A DNA stretch of 64,000 nt from Liminaster sp045576355 (GTDB taxonomy: Bacteria > Bacteroidota > Bacteroidia > Bacteroidales > UBA3663). The notes beneath the pieces are model-generated. The model had not been told where the DNA came from, ran no database searches, and was given only the letters and a program-made list of their open reading frames with translations. Below, in pieces: positions 34,524 to 43,213 of this stretch. The stretch spans positions 61,291 to 125,290 of the forward strand of contig JAZNGG010000027.1 of assembly GCA_045576355.1 (NCBI GenBank), written 5' to 3'. Position 1 is the stretch's first letter, and each line of letters opens with the position of its first letter. The position numbers and the translations under genes are program-made.

Positions 34524-35621
34524 ATGAAAAAGATTTTTAAAATCATCATGTGGTGTCTGGCAGGAGCGTTGGTCATCTATACGTTCTACTTTTTATGGAA
34601 GCAGTCGCAACCCACACCGATCTTCTACGAAGTGGTAACCCCCGAGGTCCGCGACCTTTATAAGAAGACAGAGGCCACCGGTAAAGTAGAGCCGCGAGAC
34701 GAAGTGAATGTCAAGCCTCAGATCCAGGGCATCATCACAGAGATTTATGTGCAGCCAGGAGACTTGGTAGAAGCAGGTGACGCCATCGCAAAGGTCCGCG
34801 TCATCCCCGACATCGCCCAACTTAGCAATGCTCAAAGTAATCTCCGCACCTCCCAACTCTCTCTCGAAGAGGGAGAACGGGAACATGCCCGTGCAGAAGT
34901 CCTCTATGGCAAAGGGGTCCTCTCAACCGAGGAGTATGAGCAGAGTCAAAACAATCTGCACAAACTACGCGAACAGGTGCAGTCGGCACAAGATGCCCTG
35001 GACATCCTGACAGAAGGCATCAGCAAGCGATCCGGCAAAATCAATACGACAGTCGTAACAAGCACCATTACGGGGACGGTCCTCGACATACCGGTCAAAG
35101 TCGGTACGTCGGTCATCAACACCAACTCTTATAATGATGGTACGACAGTCGCAGTCATTGCCGATATGTCAGACATAATCTTCCGCGGCAACATCGATGA
35201 GACAGAGGTGGGCAGGCTGCAGCCCGGCATGCCGATCCGTCTGACCATCGGAGCCCTTCAGGAAGTCTCCATTCCTGCCACACTGGAATACATCTCTCCC
35301 AAAGGGACCGAGAGCAACGGAGCAGTCCTTTTTGAGATCAAAGCGGCAGCACAGATTGCCGACAGCATAACGATCCGAGCCGGATATAGTGCCAATGCCG
35401 AGATCATATTGGAAGAGCGCAAACAAGTGCTGACCATCCCCGAAACCGCAGTGGAGTTTGCCAACGACTCTGTCTTTGTCCATCGCATGACCTCTGCTCC
35501 CGGCGATGCCCTGCAGACGTTTGAAAAAATCCCGATACAAGTCGGCATGAGTGATGGTCTCTATATCGAAGCGACACAAGGCATCACGACTGACATGATT
35601 TTGAGAGGTATCCAAAAATAA
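34524..35621 (+). CDS. periplasmic adaptor of tripartite efflux pump (HlyD/MacA family)
   Basis: 365 residues. One N-terminal membrane anchor (about 6-25) is followed by a lipoyl-like half (TGKVEPRDEVNVKPQIQGIITEIYVQPGDLVEAGDAIAKV), a helical hairpin (about 98-155) and the second lipoyl half with TITGTVLDIPVKVGTSV. Beta-barrel and membrane-proximal domains complete it. It links the inner-membrane permeases to the TolC-like channel encoded next (gap 30 nt). Confidence 0.92.
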   Translation: MKKIFKIIMWCLAGALVIYTFYFLWKQSQPTPIFYEVVTPEVRDLYKKTEATGKVEPRDEVNVKPQIQGIITEIYVQPGDLVEAGDAIAKVRVIPDIAQLSNAQSNLRTSQLSLEEGEREHARAEVLYGKGVLSTEEYEQSQNNLHKLREQVQSAQDALDILTEGISKRSGKINTTVVTSTITGTVLDIPVKVGTSVINTNSYNDGTTVAVIADMSDIIFRGNIDETEVGRLQPGMPIRLTIGALQEVSIPATLEYISPKGTESNGAVLFEIKAAAQIADSITIRAGYSANAEIILEERKQVLTIPETAVEFANDSVFVHRMTSAPGDALQTFEKIPIQVGMSDGLYIEATQGITTDMILRGIQK

Positions 35622-35651
35622 TAGTCCCACCTTAACCCATTCAGTAACCCT

Positions 35652-36980
35652 ATGATATCCAAGACGTCGATCTGCTGCGGGTGTTTGATCTCCCTTGCCT
35701 TTCCTCTGATGGCACAAACCCCGAAAACATGGTCACTGAAAGAGTGCATCGACTATGCCCTTTCACACAACATCACTATCCACCAACAAGGACTCTCGCA
35801 AGAGGCTCAAGAAATCTCGCTACACACCTCGCGCATGAGCCGACTACCGGATCTGAATGCCTCAGTTGGTCAGGGATTTGGCTTCGGACGAAGCACCGGA
35901 CGAGACGGATCTACTGTCGATCAAACCTCCGCCTCCACCTCTTTTCACATCTCCTCCTCGATCCCTCTCTTTACCGGATTTCGCATCCCCAATCAGGTCA
36001 AAGCGGACAAATTCAGCCTAAAAGCGGCGACCGCCCAGTTGGAAAAAGCCCGACAAGATGTCAGCATCAATGTTGCGACAGCCTATCTTAATGCACTGTA
36101 TTATAAAGGACTGGAAGAGATTGCGACTCAGCAGGTCACTCTCAGCCGGGAACAACTATCTGTAGCACAATCAATGGTCCTCTCCGGCAAAAAACCGCAA
36201 AGCGAACAAGCTGAAGCAGAAGCCCTATTGGCAAGTGCCCAATATGACCTGACCCAGGCACAAGGTAACACTCGCATGGCACGTCTCTCACTCTGTCAGC
36301 TGCTCAATCTGACGACAGATTTCACGACATTTGAGATCAGCGAACCCGATACCTCATCGGTCATCACCGGAGACATGCCGCTTCCAGACCTCGTCTTTGA
36401 GCAAGCCGTATCCGCTCATCCCGCCATTTTGGCAGCAGGCTACGAGCTGGAGAGCAGCCGTCACCAGATGAAAGTCTCTCGCAGCTACATGATGCCCTCT
36501 TTGTCTCTCAATGCTTCTTACAGCAACTCCTATTACTACATTTATGATCATAAGAACATGGGATTTGCCGATCAGATGGACCTCAACGGAAGTGAATATA
36601 TCGGGATCTCTTTAAGCATCCCGATCTTCAATCGTTTTGCCACACGCAACAACCTCCGGCAAGCCCGACTGAATATCCGCAGTCGAGAATTGGCACTGAC
36701 CGATGCCCGACAGACCTTGCACAAAGAGATTCAACAAGCTTTCTATGCTGCCCTGGCTGCCCGAGACAACTTCGCTTCAGCCCAAAAGGCACACACAGCC
36801 ACCCAGCTCTCCTATCAGTATGAATCCGAACGATATGCCGTAGGACGATCAACATCGCTGGATCTATCCTCTGCAAGACAAAAATTGGAAAAAGCATCGC
36901 AAGATGCCCTGCAAGCCAAATGTGAATATCTGCTACGCATGAAAATATTGGAGTTCTATAATGGTGTCCCGCTCCAATAA
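35652..36980 (+). CDS. TolC-family outer-membrane efflux protein
   Basis: 442 residues with a signal peptide (ends FPLMAQ). WSLKECIDYALSHNITI is the standard start of the OEP domain, and the two long helical repeats are seen (QLEKARQDVSINVATAYLNALYYKG and the later RELALTDARQTLHKEIQQAFYAAL). It forms the outer-membrane channel and periplasmic tunnel of the pump. It ends the five-gene operon; a 22-bp repeat array begins 11 nt after its stop. Confidence 0.93.
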   Translation: MISKTSICCGCLISLAFPLMAQTPKTWSLKECIDYALSHNITIHQQGLSQEAQEISLHTSRMSRLPDLNASVGQGFGFGRSTGRDGSTVDQTSASTSFHISSSIPLFTGFRIPNQVKADKFSLKAATAQLEKARQDVSINVATAYLNALYYKGLEEIATQQVTLSREQLSVAQSMVLSGKKPQSEQAEAEALLASAQYDLTQAQGNTRMARLSLCQLLNLTTDFTTFEISEPDTSSVITGDMPLPDLVFEQAVSAHPAILAAGYELESSRHQMKVSRSYMMPSLSLNASYSNSYYYIYDHKNMGFADQMDLNGSEYIGISLSIPIFNRFATRNNLRQARLNIRSRELALTDARQTLHKEIQQAFYAALAARDNFASAQKAHTATQLSYQYESERYAVGRSTSLDLSSARQKLEKASQDALQAKCEYLLRMKILEFYNGVPLQ

Positions 36981-36991
36981 GCACTCCCACT

Positions 36992-37123
36992 TTACACGGC
37001 AGCGTCGTACACATTACACGGCAGCGTCATGCATGTTACACGGCGGCGTCATGCAAGTCACACGGCGGCGTCATGCACGTTACACGGCAGCGTCATGCAC
37101 GTTACACGGCGGCGTCATGCAAA
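36992..37123. repeat. 22-bp-period intergenic array B
   Basis: Six head-to-tail 22-bp units start at 36992, 37014, 37036, 37058, 37080 and 37102. The consensus is TTACACGGCRGCGTCATGCA plus two variable bases; most variation is at one R position and the last two bases. The first 20 bases of units 3 and 6 occur exactly, inverted, at 59054-59073. Confidence 0.92.
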
Positions 37124-37184
37124 TCTGAGACAGAAATATGCATTTGAGGCCATCTCAGGCGGCTCTAAAAAGTCCGCTAATAAT

Positions 37185-37215
37185 TTTGTCAGACATCAAT
37201 AAATCCCTATATTTG
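37185..37215 (+). promoter_or_regulatory. consensus promoter of the 37-kb structured RNA
   Basis: TTTG at 37185-37188, exactly 19 nt, then TATATTTG at 37208-37215: a perfect Bacteroidetes -33/-7 promoter. Transcription would start near 37222. Confidence 0.8.
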
Positions 37216-37221
37216 CCAGCA

Positions 37222-37477
37222 AGAAAGTATTCGTATCAGCAAATATGCACTTTCCAATAAATAATCTGCCTATGATGAAATAAAACTAAAGACACATAAA
37301 ATAAAAAAGCGTTAGCTTTATTCTTGCTTATCGAAATTCGCCAAAATTAAGAACAAGCACCTAAGAGTAAAAGTTAATGCTCACGTCAGTAAACGTGGGC
37401 TTTTACTCGTATATGGTGCAATGGTGTTTGGCGATACCTCGATAAGCGTAGACGAAGTAATTAGTCCACGCTTTTTA
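37222..37477 (+). ncRNA. rod-shaped structured RNA with own promoter and terminator
   Basis: The core 37326-37447 folds into one interrupted rod: GCTTATCGA/TCGATAAGC closes it, then TCGCCAAA/TTTGGCGA, GCACC/GGTGC, GAGTAAAAG/CTTTTACTC and an apical GCTCACG/CGTGGGC. A second hairpin GCGTAGAC/GTCCACGC (37446-37471, one mismatch) plus T5 looks like an intrinsic terminator. The long rod with internal bulges recalls 6S RNA, but size and sequence do not prove this. An alternative pairing TTAGTCC/GGACTAA (37462 with 37501) would open the terminator. Confidence 0.6.
37446..37477 (+). terminator. terminator of the 37-kb RNA
   Basis: GCGTAGAC and GTCCACGC pair around a 10-nt loop, followed by TTTTT at 37472-37476. 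Confidence 0.65.
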
Positions 37478-37577
37478 TTTGTCTCCTCTCGATACTTAGC
37501 GGACTAAGACAGACTTCATCCGGCTTTCGGATGTCGGGTCATTAAGCCAAAACATTAAACTTACACCTATAATTCAG

Positions 37578-38804
37578 ATGAAAAAAATATTGCTCTACAT
37601 ATTATGTGCGCTACCCTTATCGGCATTTGCACAAGATGTAATCATTTGCCGAAACGGGGATGAAATAACATCCAAAATACTCAAGATTTCCAAGTCGGAA
37701 GTGGAATACAAGAAGTGGACAAACCCGGATGGGCCCACCTATACTTTAGAGAAAGCGGACATCTTCATGATAAAATATCAAAATGGCGAAAAGGACGTTT
37801 TCAAAGACGCACCCTCTGCCCCCTCCACAGCAGAGAGAGAGCACTCTTCTTCCTCCGACAGCCATACAGAATCGTCCCAAACTCCTTCCGAACCGATACC
37901 GGCAAAAGCAGCTGCCGACAATGCTGAGTTGATTGCCCAATACAATAACGATGGGCACGAATATATACGGAAAAATCCCGAAAAGGAAAGCACTAAAAAT
38001 GCCGATGCAGTAATAGGAACACTCGGCGTCACTTCCTCTTCTATTCTTTCAACAGAAGATATTGAGATATCCTTAGAGCACATGGGACATTGCTGGAATG
38101 CATCGGGAGAGAGTGTGGGAGACGAATACGACATATATTGGAGTAAAAGAGGAACAAGATATGCAATCATGATTAAAAACAAGACTTCACGTGTTATCTA
38201 TATCGACAAAGCGGCTTGTTTTGGGACATCTTCGAAAGGGGTTAAGAGATACTTTGATCCTCAGGAATATTCTGTTACAGAAGGCGGAGATTCCGGAGGC
38301 GGAGCAAGTGTCAATTTAGGTTCCGTTGCTGATGCATTCGGCGTAGGGGGAGTCGTAGGGACATTGGCGAGTGGGGTCAATGTAGGTGGAGACAAAGGAA
38401 AGTTCACTGCCACCACAAAAACCTACAAAGATGAGAGACTTTTGATCGTTCCACCACATGCTTCAGTAGCACTTTCTGTCGATAATTCCAGAGATCACCC
38501 CACAAAGAAAAGGACAAGGATAGTAACAGGATCATACGAGTATTTTGGATTAGGAAGCATTACCAATAGTCTTTCTTTGAAGAGGAATCAAACAATGGTG
38601 TTTACGGAAGAAAATTCTCCTTGGAAGATGAATTATATGATAACCTACTCACTCGACAATGGATTAAATAAATGCGTTGTGGTGAATTTCGGAGTGTATA
38701 TGAAAGACATCTGTGGTTTTAGAAGTATATATTATTCTGATTATGATTATGATTATTTTAAAAAACATATTAAAGCCACTCCTAAAACCATTTGGGGCTT
38801 TTGA
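37578..38804 (+). CDS. secreted protein of unknown function
   Basis: 408 residues with a signal peptide ending SAFAQ (about residue 18). Residues about 20-75 (NGDEITSKILKISKSEVEYKKW...GPTYTLEKADIFMIKYQNG) are a small domain common at the N-terminus of Bacteroidales exported proteins. A Ser/Pro/Glu-rich linker follows, then a C-terminal domain (about 135-400) with a Gly-rich stretch (GGDSGGGASVNLG, GVGGVVGTLASG) that I do not recognise. The periplasm or outer surface is the likely location. The leader region contains a CATCCG/CGGATG hairpin (37517-37532). Confidence 0.75.
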   Translation: MKKILLYILCALPLSAFAQDVIICRNGDEITSKILKISKSEVEYKKWTNPDGPTYTLEKADIFMIKYQNGEKDVFKDAPSAPSTAEREHSSSSDSHTESSQTPSEPIPAKAAADNAELIAQYNNDGHEYIRKNPEKESTKNADAVIGTLGVTSSSILSTEDIEISLEHMGHCWNASGESVGDEYDIYWSKRGTRYAIMIKNKTSRVIYIDKAACFGTSSKGVKRYFDPQEYSVTEGGDSGGGASVNLGSVADAFGVGGVVGTLASGVNVGGDKGKFTATTKTYKDERLLIVPPHASVALSVDNSRDHPTKKRTRIVTGSYEYFGLGSITNSLSLKRNQTMVFTEENSPWKMNYMITYSLDNGLNKCVVVNFGVYMKDICGFRSIYYSDYDYDYFKKHIKATPKTIWGF

Positions 38805-38910
38805 CGCTTTTGTTATTTATAAGTGAAGTTCTATGTATTTCTCTTTCCGATAAAAGAGCATAACTAATAAAAATCTTTCCCAAAATCGTCTGCCATACGA
38901 AATAAATTAG

Positions 38911-38918
38911 TAACTTCG
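38911..38918 (+). promoter_or_regulatory. possible -7 box upstream of a short terminated leader
   Basis: TAACTTCG, one base off TAnnTTTG, lies 29 nt before a strong terminator, so a 50-nt leader RNA may be made ahead of the nuclease gene. Confidence 0.3.
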
Positions 38919-38946
38919 CGCTCGGCGAGCAGGGCGATTATAGTTT

Positions 38947-38978
38947 GCAGTCTCGGCATGCCGGGACTGCTTTTTTTT
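38947..38978 (+). terminator. strong intrinsic terminator upstream of the nuclease gene
   Basis: GCAGTCTCGGC pairs with GCCGGGACTGC (one wobble pair), followed by eight T at 38971-38978. It lies 140 nt after one gene and 69 nt before the next, so it may end the former's transcript or attenuate the latter's. Confidence 0.88.
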
Positions 38979-39046
38979 GTCTATTACCCTATCTGCAATC
39001 CATAATAACAGCCCGTCTAAACACTCAAAATCATCAACCAACGATC

Positions 39047-39910
39047 ATGACACAGCCTAAAGGAATGTTTTTCGTCAAAGACGAACCACAAATAGTGACC
39101 GATACCCGCAGACACATCCTCCGGGCATTCGAAGATCTGGAGTTTTATGAAGAGGGACATAAGTATGTCCTCAACGGCATGGAGATCCAAAACTCTGTGT
39201 CCGGTGTGGCGCACAAATTTATCCGTGACCCATTTGACGATGAAATGCAAGCCATCCGCTATGCCCAAAGACATGGAGAGACGGCAGACTACTGGAAAAG
39301 ACAATGGCGCTGCAAATCGTTTCGAGCCACTACGCTCGGCACAAAGACCCATGCCTATGGCGAAAGTCTCGGCTATCTGATGGCAGGACACCCCGAACTG
39401 ATTTGCCCAATGATCAGACCTCAGTATAATGAGACCTACGAATACCTGGCCCCCATCCATCCCAAGGAGGAAGCTGTGCTGAAGTTTTTAGATGAACTAC
39501 CGAGCTCTTATCACCTGGTACTCAACGAGGCAAAGGTGTATAGCGGGAAGAACCCGGTCGCAGAAAAGAATCTGAAACAACAGATTTGCGGCACTTTCGA
39601 CATGCTCTATTATTATGATGGAGAGGGTGATGCCGCAAAAGCTGGATTTATGATACTGGACTACAAGACCAATGCAAGCCTATATAAAGAATATAACCGA
39701 AAGTTCAATAAGACCCTATTGACCCCGTTCGACAACATGATCGAGGAAGATTTCAGTCTATACACCATACAACTCAGTCTCTATGCTTTGATGCTCGAAG
39801 ACATCGGAGTCCCGATTATCGACCGAAAGATTGTTTGGCTGACAGACGATGGGAGCTATGAAATCCATCCGGTCGAGGATAAATCTGAATTATTAAGAAA
39901 GGTATTATAA
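39047..39910 (+). CDS. PD-(D/E)XK nuclease, RecB/Cas4-like, stand-alone
   Basis: 287 residues from the ATG at 39047; the longer frame from 38945 runs through the terminator and is rejected. Motifs in order: LGTKTHAYGE (G98...H102), NEAKVYS (E161), CGTFDMLYYY (D185), MILDYKTNA (D205, K207) and YTIQLSLYALMLED (Q242). These are the RecB-type PD-(D/E)XK motifs of enzymes that process DNA ends with two metal ions. No helicase, phage or CRISPR gene is adjacent. Its closest relatives are probably small exonucleases of bacteria and phages; its role here is unknown. Confidence 0.8.
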   Translation: MTQPKGMFFVKDEPQIVTDTRRHILRAFEDLEFYEEGHKYVLNGMEIQNSVSGVAHKFIRDPFDDEMQAIRYAQRHGETADYWKRQWRCKSFRATTLGTKTHAYGESLGYLMAGHPELICPMIRPQYNETYEYLAPIHPKEEAVLKFLDELPSSYHLVLNEAKVYSGKNPVAEKNLKQQICGTFDMLYYYDGEGDAAKAGFMILDYKTNASLYKEYNRKFNKTLLTPFDNMIEEDFSLYTIQLSLYALMLEDIGVPIIDRKIVWLTDDGSYEIHPVEDKSELLRKVL

Positions 39911-39916
39911 TAAAAT

Positions 39917-39957
39917 GCGGTGCGTCAGAATTCAAATCTTGACGCACCGTAATTTTT
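39917..39957 (+). terminator. terminator of the nuclease gene
   Basis: GGTGCGTCA (39919-39927) pairs exactly with TGACGCACC (39940-39948), followed by TAATTTTTATT. Confidence 0.9.
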
Positions 39958-39995
39958 ATTAGGGGATTCGATACTTGAGGAAGGGGAAAGAGCAA

Positions 39996-40084
39996 AGAGA
40001 ACAGAGTACAGAGTACAGAGTACAGAGAACAGAGTACAGAGAACAGAGTACAGAGAACAGAGTACAGAGAACAGAGTACAGAGA
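39996..40084. repeat. 9-bp tandem repeat (AGTACAGAG/AGAACAGAG)
   Basis: About ten 9-bp units alternate between AGTACAGAG and AGAACAGAG. It is simple-sequence DNA between convergent genes; the open frame on the minus strand (LCSLYSVLCTLFSVL) is only a by-product. Confidence 0.9.
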
Positions 40085-40185
40085 AGCCATCAGCCATCGC
40101 AGGACGAACTCCCCAAGCCATCGCCATAGCCATCAGCCATCGCAGGACGAAGTCCTTAAACTCCTCAACCCTTAAACCCAAAACC
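40084..40185 (+). repeat. composite dispersed intergenic repeat, locus 6
   Basis: GCCATCAGCCATCGCAGGACGAA occurs twice with intervening GCCATCGCCATAGCC, then AACTCCTCAACCCTTAAACCC. The AT-rich middle part is missing. Confidence 0.7.
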
Positions 40186-40192
40186 AGCTCTC

Positions 40193-42274
40193 TCAACGAG
40201 CGAAAGAGATCTTATAGGTCTTCTTTTGTCCCTTATATACGCACTCGACCAGAGCATCGTCGGATGGAGTCTGCGCTTGAGTAACCTGAATTGAGACCTC
40301 CTTGCATGCAGAGCGGGCTGTGATCTTCGGGAGTGCACCATCGGCAGCCAAAGAGCATGTCACAGGATAGAGACCATAATGGATGAGACCATTTTCCTCT
40401 GTCGAACGGAGAGGTGTCTGCGGCAACTCAAGGGTCTTGCCGTCTGCTGCGATAGTCACCGTGGGAGCCACCGGAGCTTCCAGCCCCTTGCCATGAGCAC
40501 TGAAGCCCAGACCGATCAGATCTACAAGAGGCGCACCCTGATCACCCTCTGTCCGGAGATAAAGGGCATGTTTGCCTTTGAGTCCATCGACATGCTCGGC
40601 TACATCTATAGTGAAACAAGCCATCTCCGGAGCTGATCCGGCAGGAACCTCCACGACACCGATCTGCTTGCCGTGCCATGTCTCATTATCCCAGGGTCCG
40701 TCTAACCACACTTGCACACGAAAAGCCTTATCGGTCTTCGGAACCATAAAGAGGTGGAGGGCAGTCTGATTGCCGGGTTTCGTGCCGGCAAAGGCCTTCA
40801 GTCCCTTGGTATCCTTGTCCAATCCTCCAAAACCGAAATACTTAAATCCGACGATATTGCCATGATGCAGATTGCCGACCGTCATGTGATTGTCCCAGAC
40901 ATCCCAATTGTCCTGCATGGTACGCAAGTCACTGAGATAACAAGCATAGCCGGCAGAGTAGTACTGATATGGATCCAATCCGAAAATGTGGAAACCTTCA
41001 GAGGTAACTTCAGCACCGGTGTACTCCATGCCGTCTGCAGCTTTAGCTCTCCAAAGTCCGTCTTCGGCATAAGGATCATAGGCACGGATGCTCACCTTAC
41101 CACCCTCCGAAACCGGAGCCTCATCCCATTCGACCGTCACAGGAGCCACGACAGCCTGACGAGCAAATCCGAATCCACGCGGAGCGCGATGATAGAAGAC
41201 ATACCACTGGTCATTGATCTGCTCAATACTGCCGTGCGTGTTGTGTCCGGAGAAAGAGGTGCGGAGCGCCGTACCATCTTCGTTGAGCACAGGAGCGCGG
41301 GAGTCAACGAGGACACCACCACTCTTCCATGGTCCTAATGGTGTGTCGCCATAAGCATAACGGAGTGCAGAATTGGTGCTGGACAAGCCATATTCAGGAC
41401 CGGAATATCCACTATAGACCCAAACATACTTGTTACCAATCTTGCGAATAGATGCTGCCTCAAAGAAGTTGAAGCGGCCCAAATCCTCCCCTTCATAGAC
41501 ATGCGGATAGGTAGTTCCCTCCGGATCACGCAAAACGCCATAACGCAAACTGGCAGGAATAAAGAAATTCTTGATCTCCGTACCCGGTCGGACAGAATAC
41601 ATCGTGTTAGGATCCAGTTCGGCAGCATTGGAGCGCTGGAAGCCCCAAAAGCCATAGGCACGGAATCCGGTCTCATAATCCGGATCAGCCGGATCGGTCA
41701 CATAGTCCACATAGACTGCTGGGTCAAAGCCCATGACACTTCCCGGCAACGCCGCCTTGCCATCCTCTGTGACATTGATTGGTGTGAAAGGCCCATCGGG
41801 ACGAGTACCCTTAGCGACCATCGGTTCGCGACGCCATCCACGGCTATGCGGATAGAGATAATACTCTTTAGTACCATCCTTACGTTTCACCTCGACAAGG
41901 TCAGGAGCATACATCACGTCCCACTTGCCATCGACCTCATAAGTAAATATCGCACCCTCATCGCGCCATGCTGTCAGGTCTTCCACCGGAGCTGACCATG
42001 CACGAATGTCCGGACCGCAATAACTGTCAAAACGCAAATCGTGCGAACCGACGATATAGACACGATACTTTCCGGGATGATCCGGATCTTCAAAAACTCG
42101 AGGTTCACCATCCGGCAAATGTTCCCACAAAGGCAAATAAGGGTTACCGGCTTTTCGATGAACAAATTCACCAGTCTCCGTTCCATCGGCATTCTGACCT
42201 CCGACGCAACCCATTGCCCCGACACAAGAAAGAACAAAGGCTGAGCAGAGAATAAAGGCATTGGCTTTTTTCAT
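40193..42274 (-). CDS. GH43-like glycoside hydrolase lipoprotein
   Basis: 693 residues. The signal sequence has candidate lipid-attachment Cys at 17 or 23. The N-terminal two thirds look like a GH43-type five-bladed propeller: EPRVFEDPDHPGKYRVYIVGSHD (catalytic Asp region), DVMYAPDLVEV, RFNFFEAASIRKIGNKYVWVYSG (catalytic Glu region) and SGHNTHGSIEQINDQWYVFYHR. The C-terminal part (about 430-600) resembles a carbohydrate-binding beta-sandwich, with a short extra domain after it. GH43 enzymes remove arabinose or xylose; an action on pectin side chains fits with the PL11 lyase but is inference. Confidence 0.78.
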   Translation of the reverse strand: MKKANAFILCSAFVLSCVGAMGCVGGQNADGTETGEFVHRKAGNPYLPLWEHLPDGEPRVFEDPDHPGKYRVYIVGSHDLRFDSYCGPDIRAWSAPVEDLTAWRDEGAIFTYEVDGKWDVMYAPDLVEVKRKDGTKEYYLYPHSRGWRREPMVAKGTRPDGPFTPINVTEDGKAALPGSVMGFDPAVYVDYVTDPADPDYETGFRAYGFWGFQRSNAAELDPNTMYSVRPGTEIKNFFIPASLRYGVLRDPEGTTYPHVYEGEDLGRFNFFEAASIRKIGNKYVWVYSGYSGPEYGLSSTNSALRYAYGDTPLGPWKSGGVLVDSRAPVLNEDGTALRTSFSGHNTHGSIEQINDQWYVFYHRAPRGFGFARQAVVAPVTVEWDEAPVSEGGKVSIRAYDPYAEDGLWRAKAADGMEYTGAEVTSEGFHIFGLDPYQYYSAGYACYLSDLRTMQDNWDVWDNHMTVGNLHHGNIVGFKYFGFGGLDKDTKGLKAFAGTKPGNQTALHLFMVPKTDKAFRVQVWLDGPWDNETWHGKQIGVVEVPAGSAPEMACFTIDVAEHVDGLKGKHALYLRTEGDQGAPLVDLIGLGFSAHGKGLEAPVAPTVTIAADGKTLELPQTPLRSTEENGLIHYGLYPVTCSLAADGALPKITARSACKEVSIQVTQAQTPSDDALVECVYKGQKKTYKISFAR

Positions 42275-42323
42275 AAGAAAAGAATCTGATTATTGATTAA
42301 AAATTAAAGATTTCACAACGTTG

Positions 42324-42331
42324 CAAAGATA
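42324..42331 (-). promoter_or_regulatory. -7 box of the GH43-like gene
   Basis: The minus strand reads TATCTTTG, 50 nt before the start codon; a TTTTG lies about 16 nt further upstream. Confidence 0.6.
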
Positions 42332-42404
42332 ACAGCTAAATATTCATCAAAATATAAAATTTGAGACATTTTACCACAAAATAAAAACATCAATGCCTAT
42401 TGAG

Positions 42405-42645
42405 ACGTTTAATGGTTAAAGGCGGAGGCTCGAGGCTGCGCCCGGCGATAGCAATGGATGATGGCGATGGATGATGGGCTGCGCCCTGCAATGGCTGATG
42501 GCAAAGGATTTTAACTTTTAAGGCCTTGATGCCCTCAATGCCTAAAAAGCCCCTCAACTAACCGCGCCATTGCCATCGCCATGAGCCATAGCGGGGCGCA
42601 GCCCCCTAAACCCTTAAACCCCTAAACCCTTAAACCCCTCAACCC
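42405..42645. repeat. composite dispersed intergenic repeat, locus 7
   Basis: Minus-orientation units (GGCGATAGCAATGGATGATGG, GCAATGGCTGATGGC) are followed by plus-orientation units (GCCATTGCCATCGCCATGAGCC, then about five AAACCCTTAAACCCC-type units). The last unit ends at the start codon of crcB. Confidence 0.75.
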
Positions 42646-42646
42646 A

Positions 42647-43033
42647 ATGATCAAACTTATGTTACTTGCCGGATTAGGAGGCTTCTTCGGCACATGCGCT
42701 CGGTATCTGACCGGACAAATTGCTCATCATATATTTCACACCCACTTCCCGATGGGAACGATGATCGTAAACGTTGTCGGATGTTTCATCATCGGACTTC
42801 TCTTTGGTCTGTCGGAAAAACAACACCTGCTCAGCAATGCCTGGAGTGCCATACTGATTACCGGTTTTTGTGGCGGATTCACCACCTTTTCGACCTTCTC
42901 CGACGATGCATGGCAAATGCTCCAACATCGGAGTTGGACACCCTTGCTGCTCTATGTCGGTGGTAGCATTGTACTCGGGATTCTCATGGTATGGGCAGGC
43001 AGGCATCTGGTCAAAGAGGGCCTACCATCATAA
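42647..43033 (+). CDS. crcB: fluoride channel FluC/CrcB
   Basis: 128 residues with four membrane helices. GGFFGTCARYLTG at the start, MGTMIVNVVGCF with the pore Asn and FCGGFTTFSTFSDD (the phenylalanine-box and sodium-site region) are family hallmarks. It works as a dual-topology dimer that lets fluoride leak out of the cell. A single copy is expected and seen. No fluoride riboswitch is recognisable upstream; the start is preceded directly by AACCCC-type repeat units. Confidence 0.92.
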   Translation: MIKLMLLAGLGGFFGTCARYLTGQIAHHIFHTHFPMGTMIVNVVGCFIIGLLFGLSEKQHLLSNAWSAILITGFCGGFTTFSTFSDDAWQMLQHRSWTPLLLYVGGSIVLGILMVWAGRHLVKEGLPS

Positions 43034-43213
43034 CCCTACTGAAACAACTTCTAAAACCCAATGCCCCGTTTGGGCAAAGTAATAGAAGGTATTATCCAAC
43101 TTTTACCCATCGTGACAACTTTTCGGGTGTCACAACTTTTGCCCATCCTGCCACAGTTTTTGTCCATCCCTCCCCAAACTGCTCGGGAAATGCCTTAGGC
43201 ATCACAACAAGAA
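43034..43213 (+). other. intergenic DNA with short imperfect repeats
   Basis: No gene is seen. AACTTTTACCCATCGTGAC, AACTTTTCGGGTGTCAC, AACTTTTGCCCATCCTGCC and AGTTTTTGTCCATCCC follow each other at 43097-43172 as imperfect units of 17-21 nt. Confidence 0.5.

Noticed and set aside
40712..41338. Open frame of 208 codons on the plus strand
   Set aside because: It is antisense to the GH43-like gene, with no motif or ribosome-binding context.
42500..42646. Fluoride riboswitch before crcB
   Set aside because: The region is composed of composite repeat units and does not show the conserved pseudoknot sequence.
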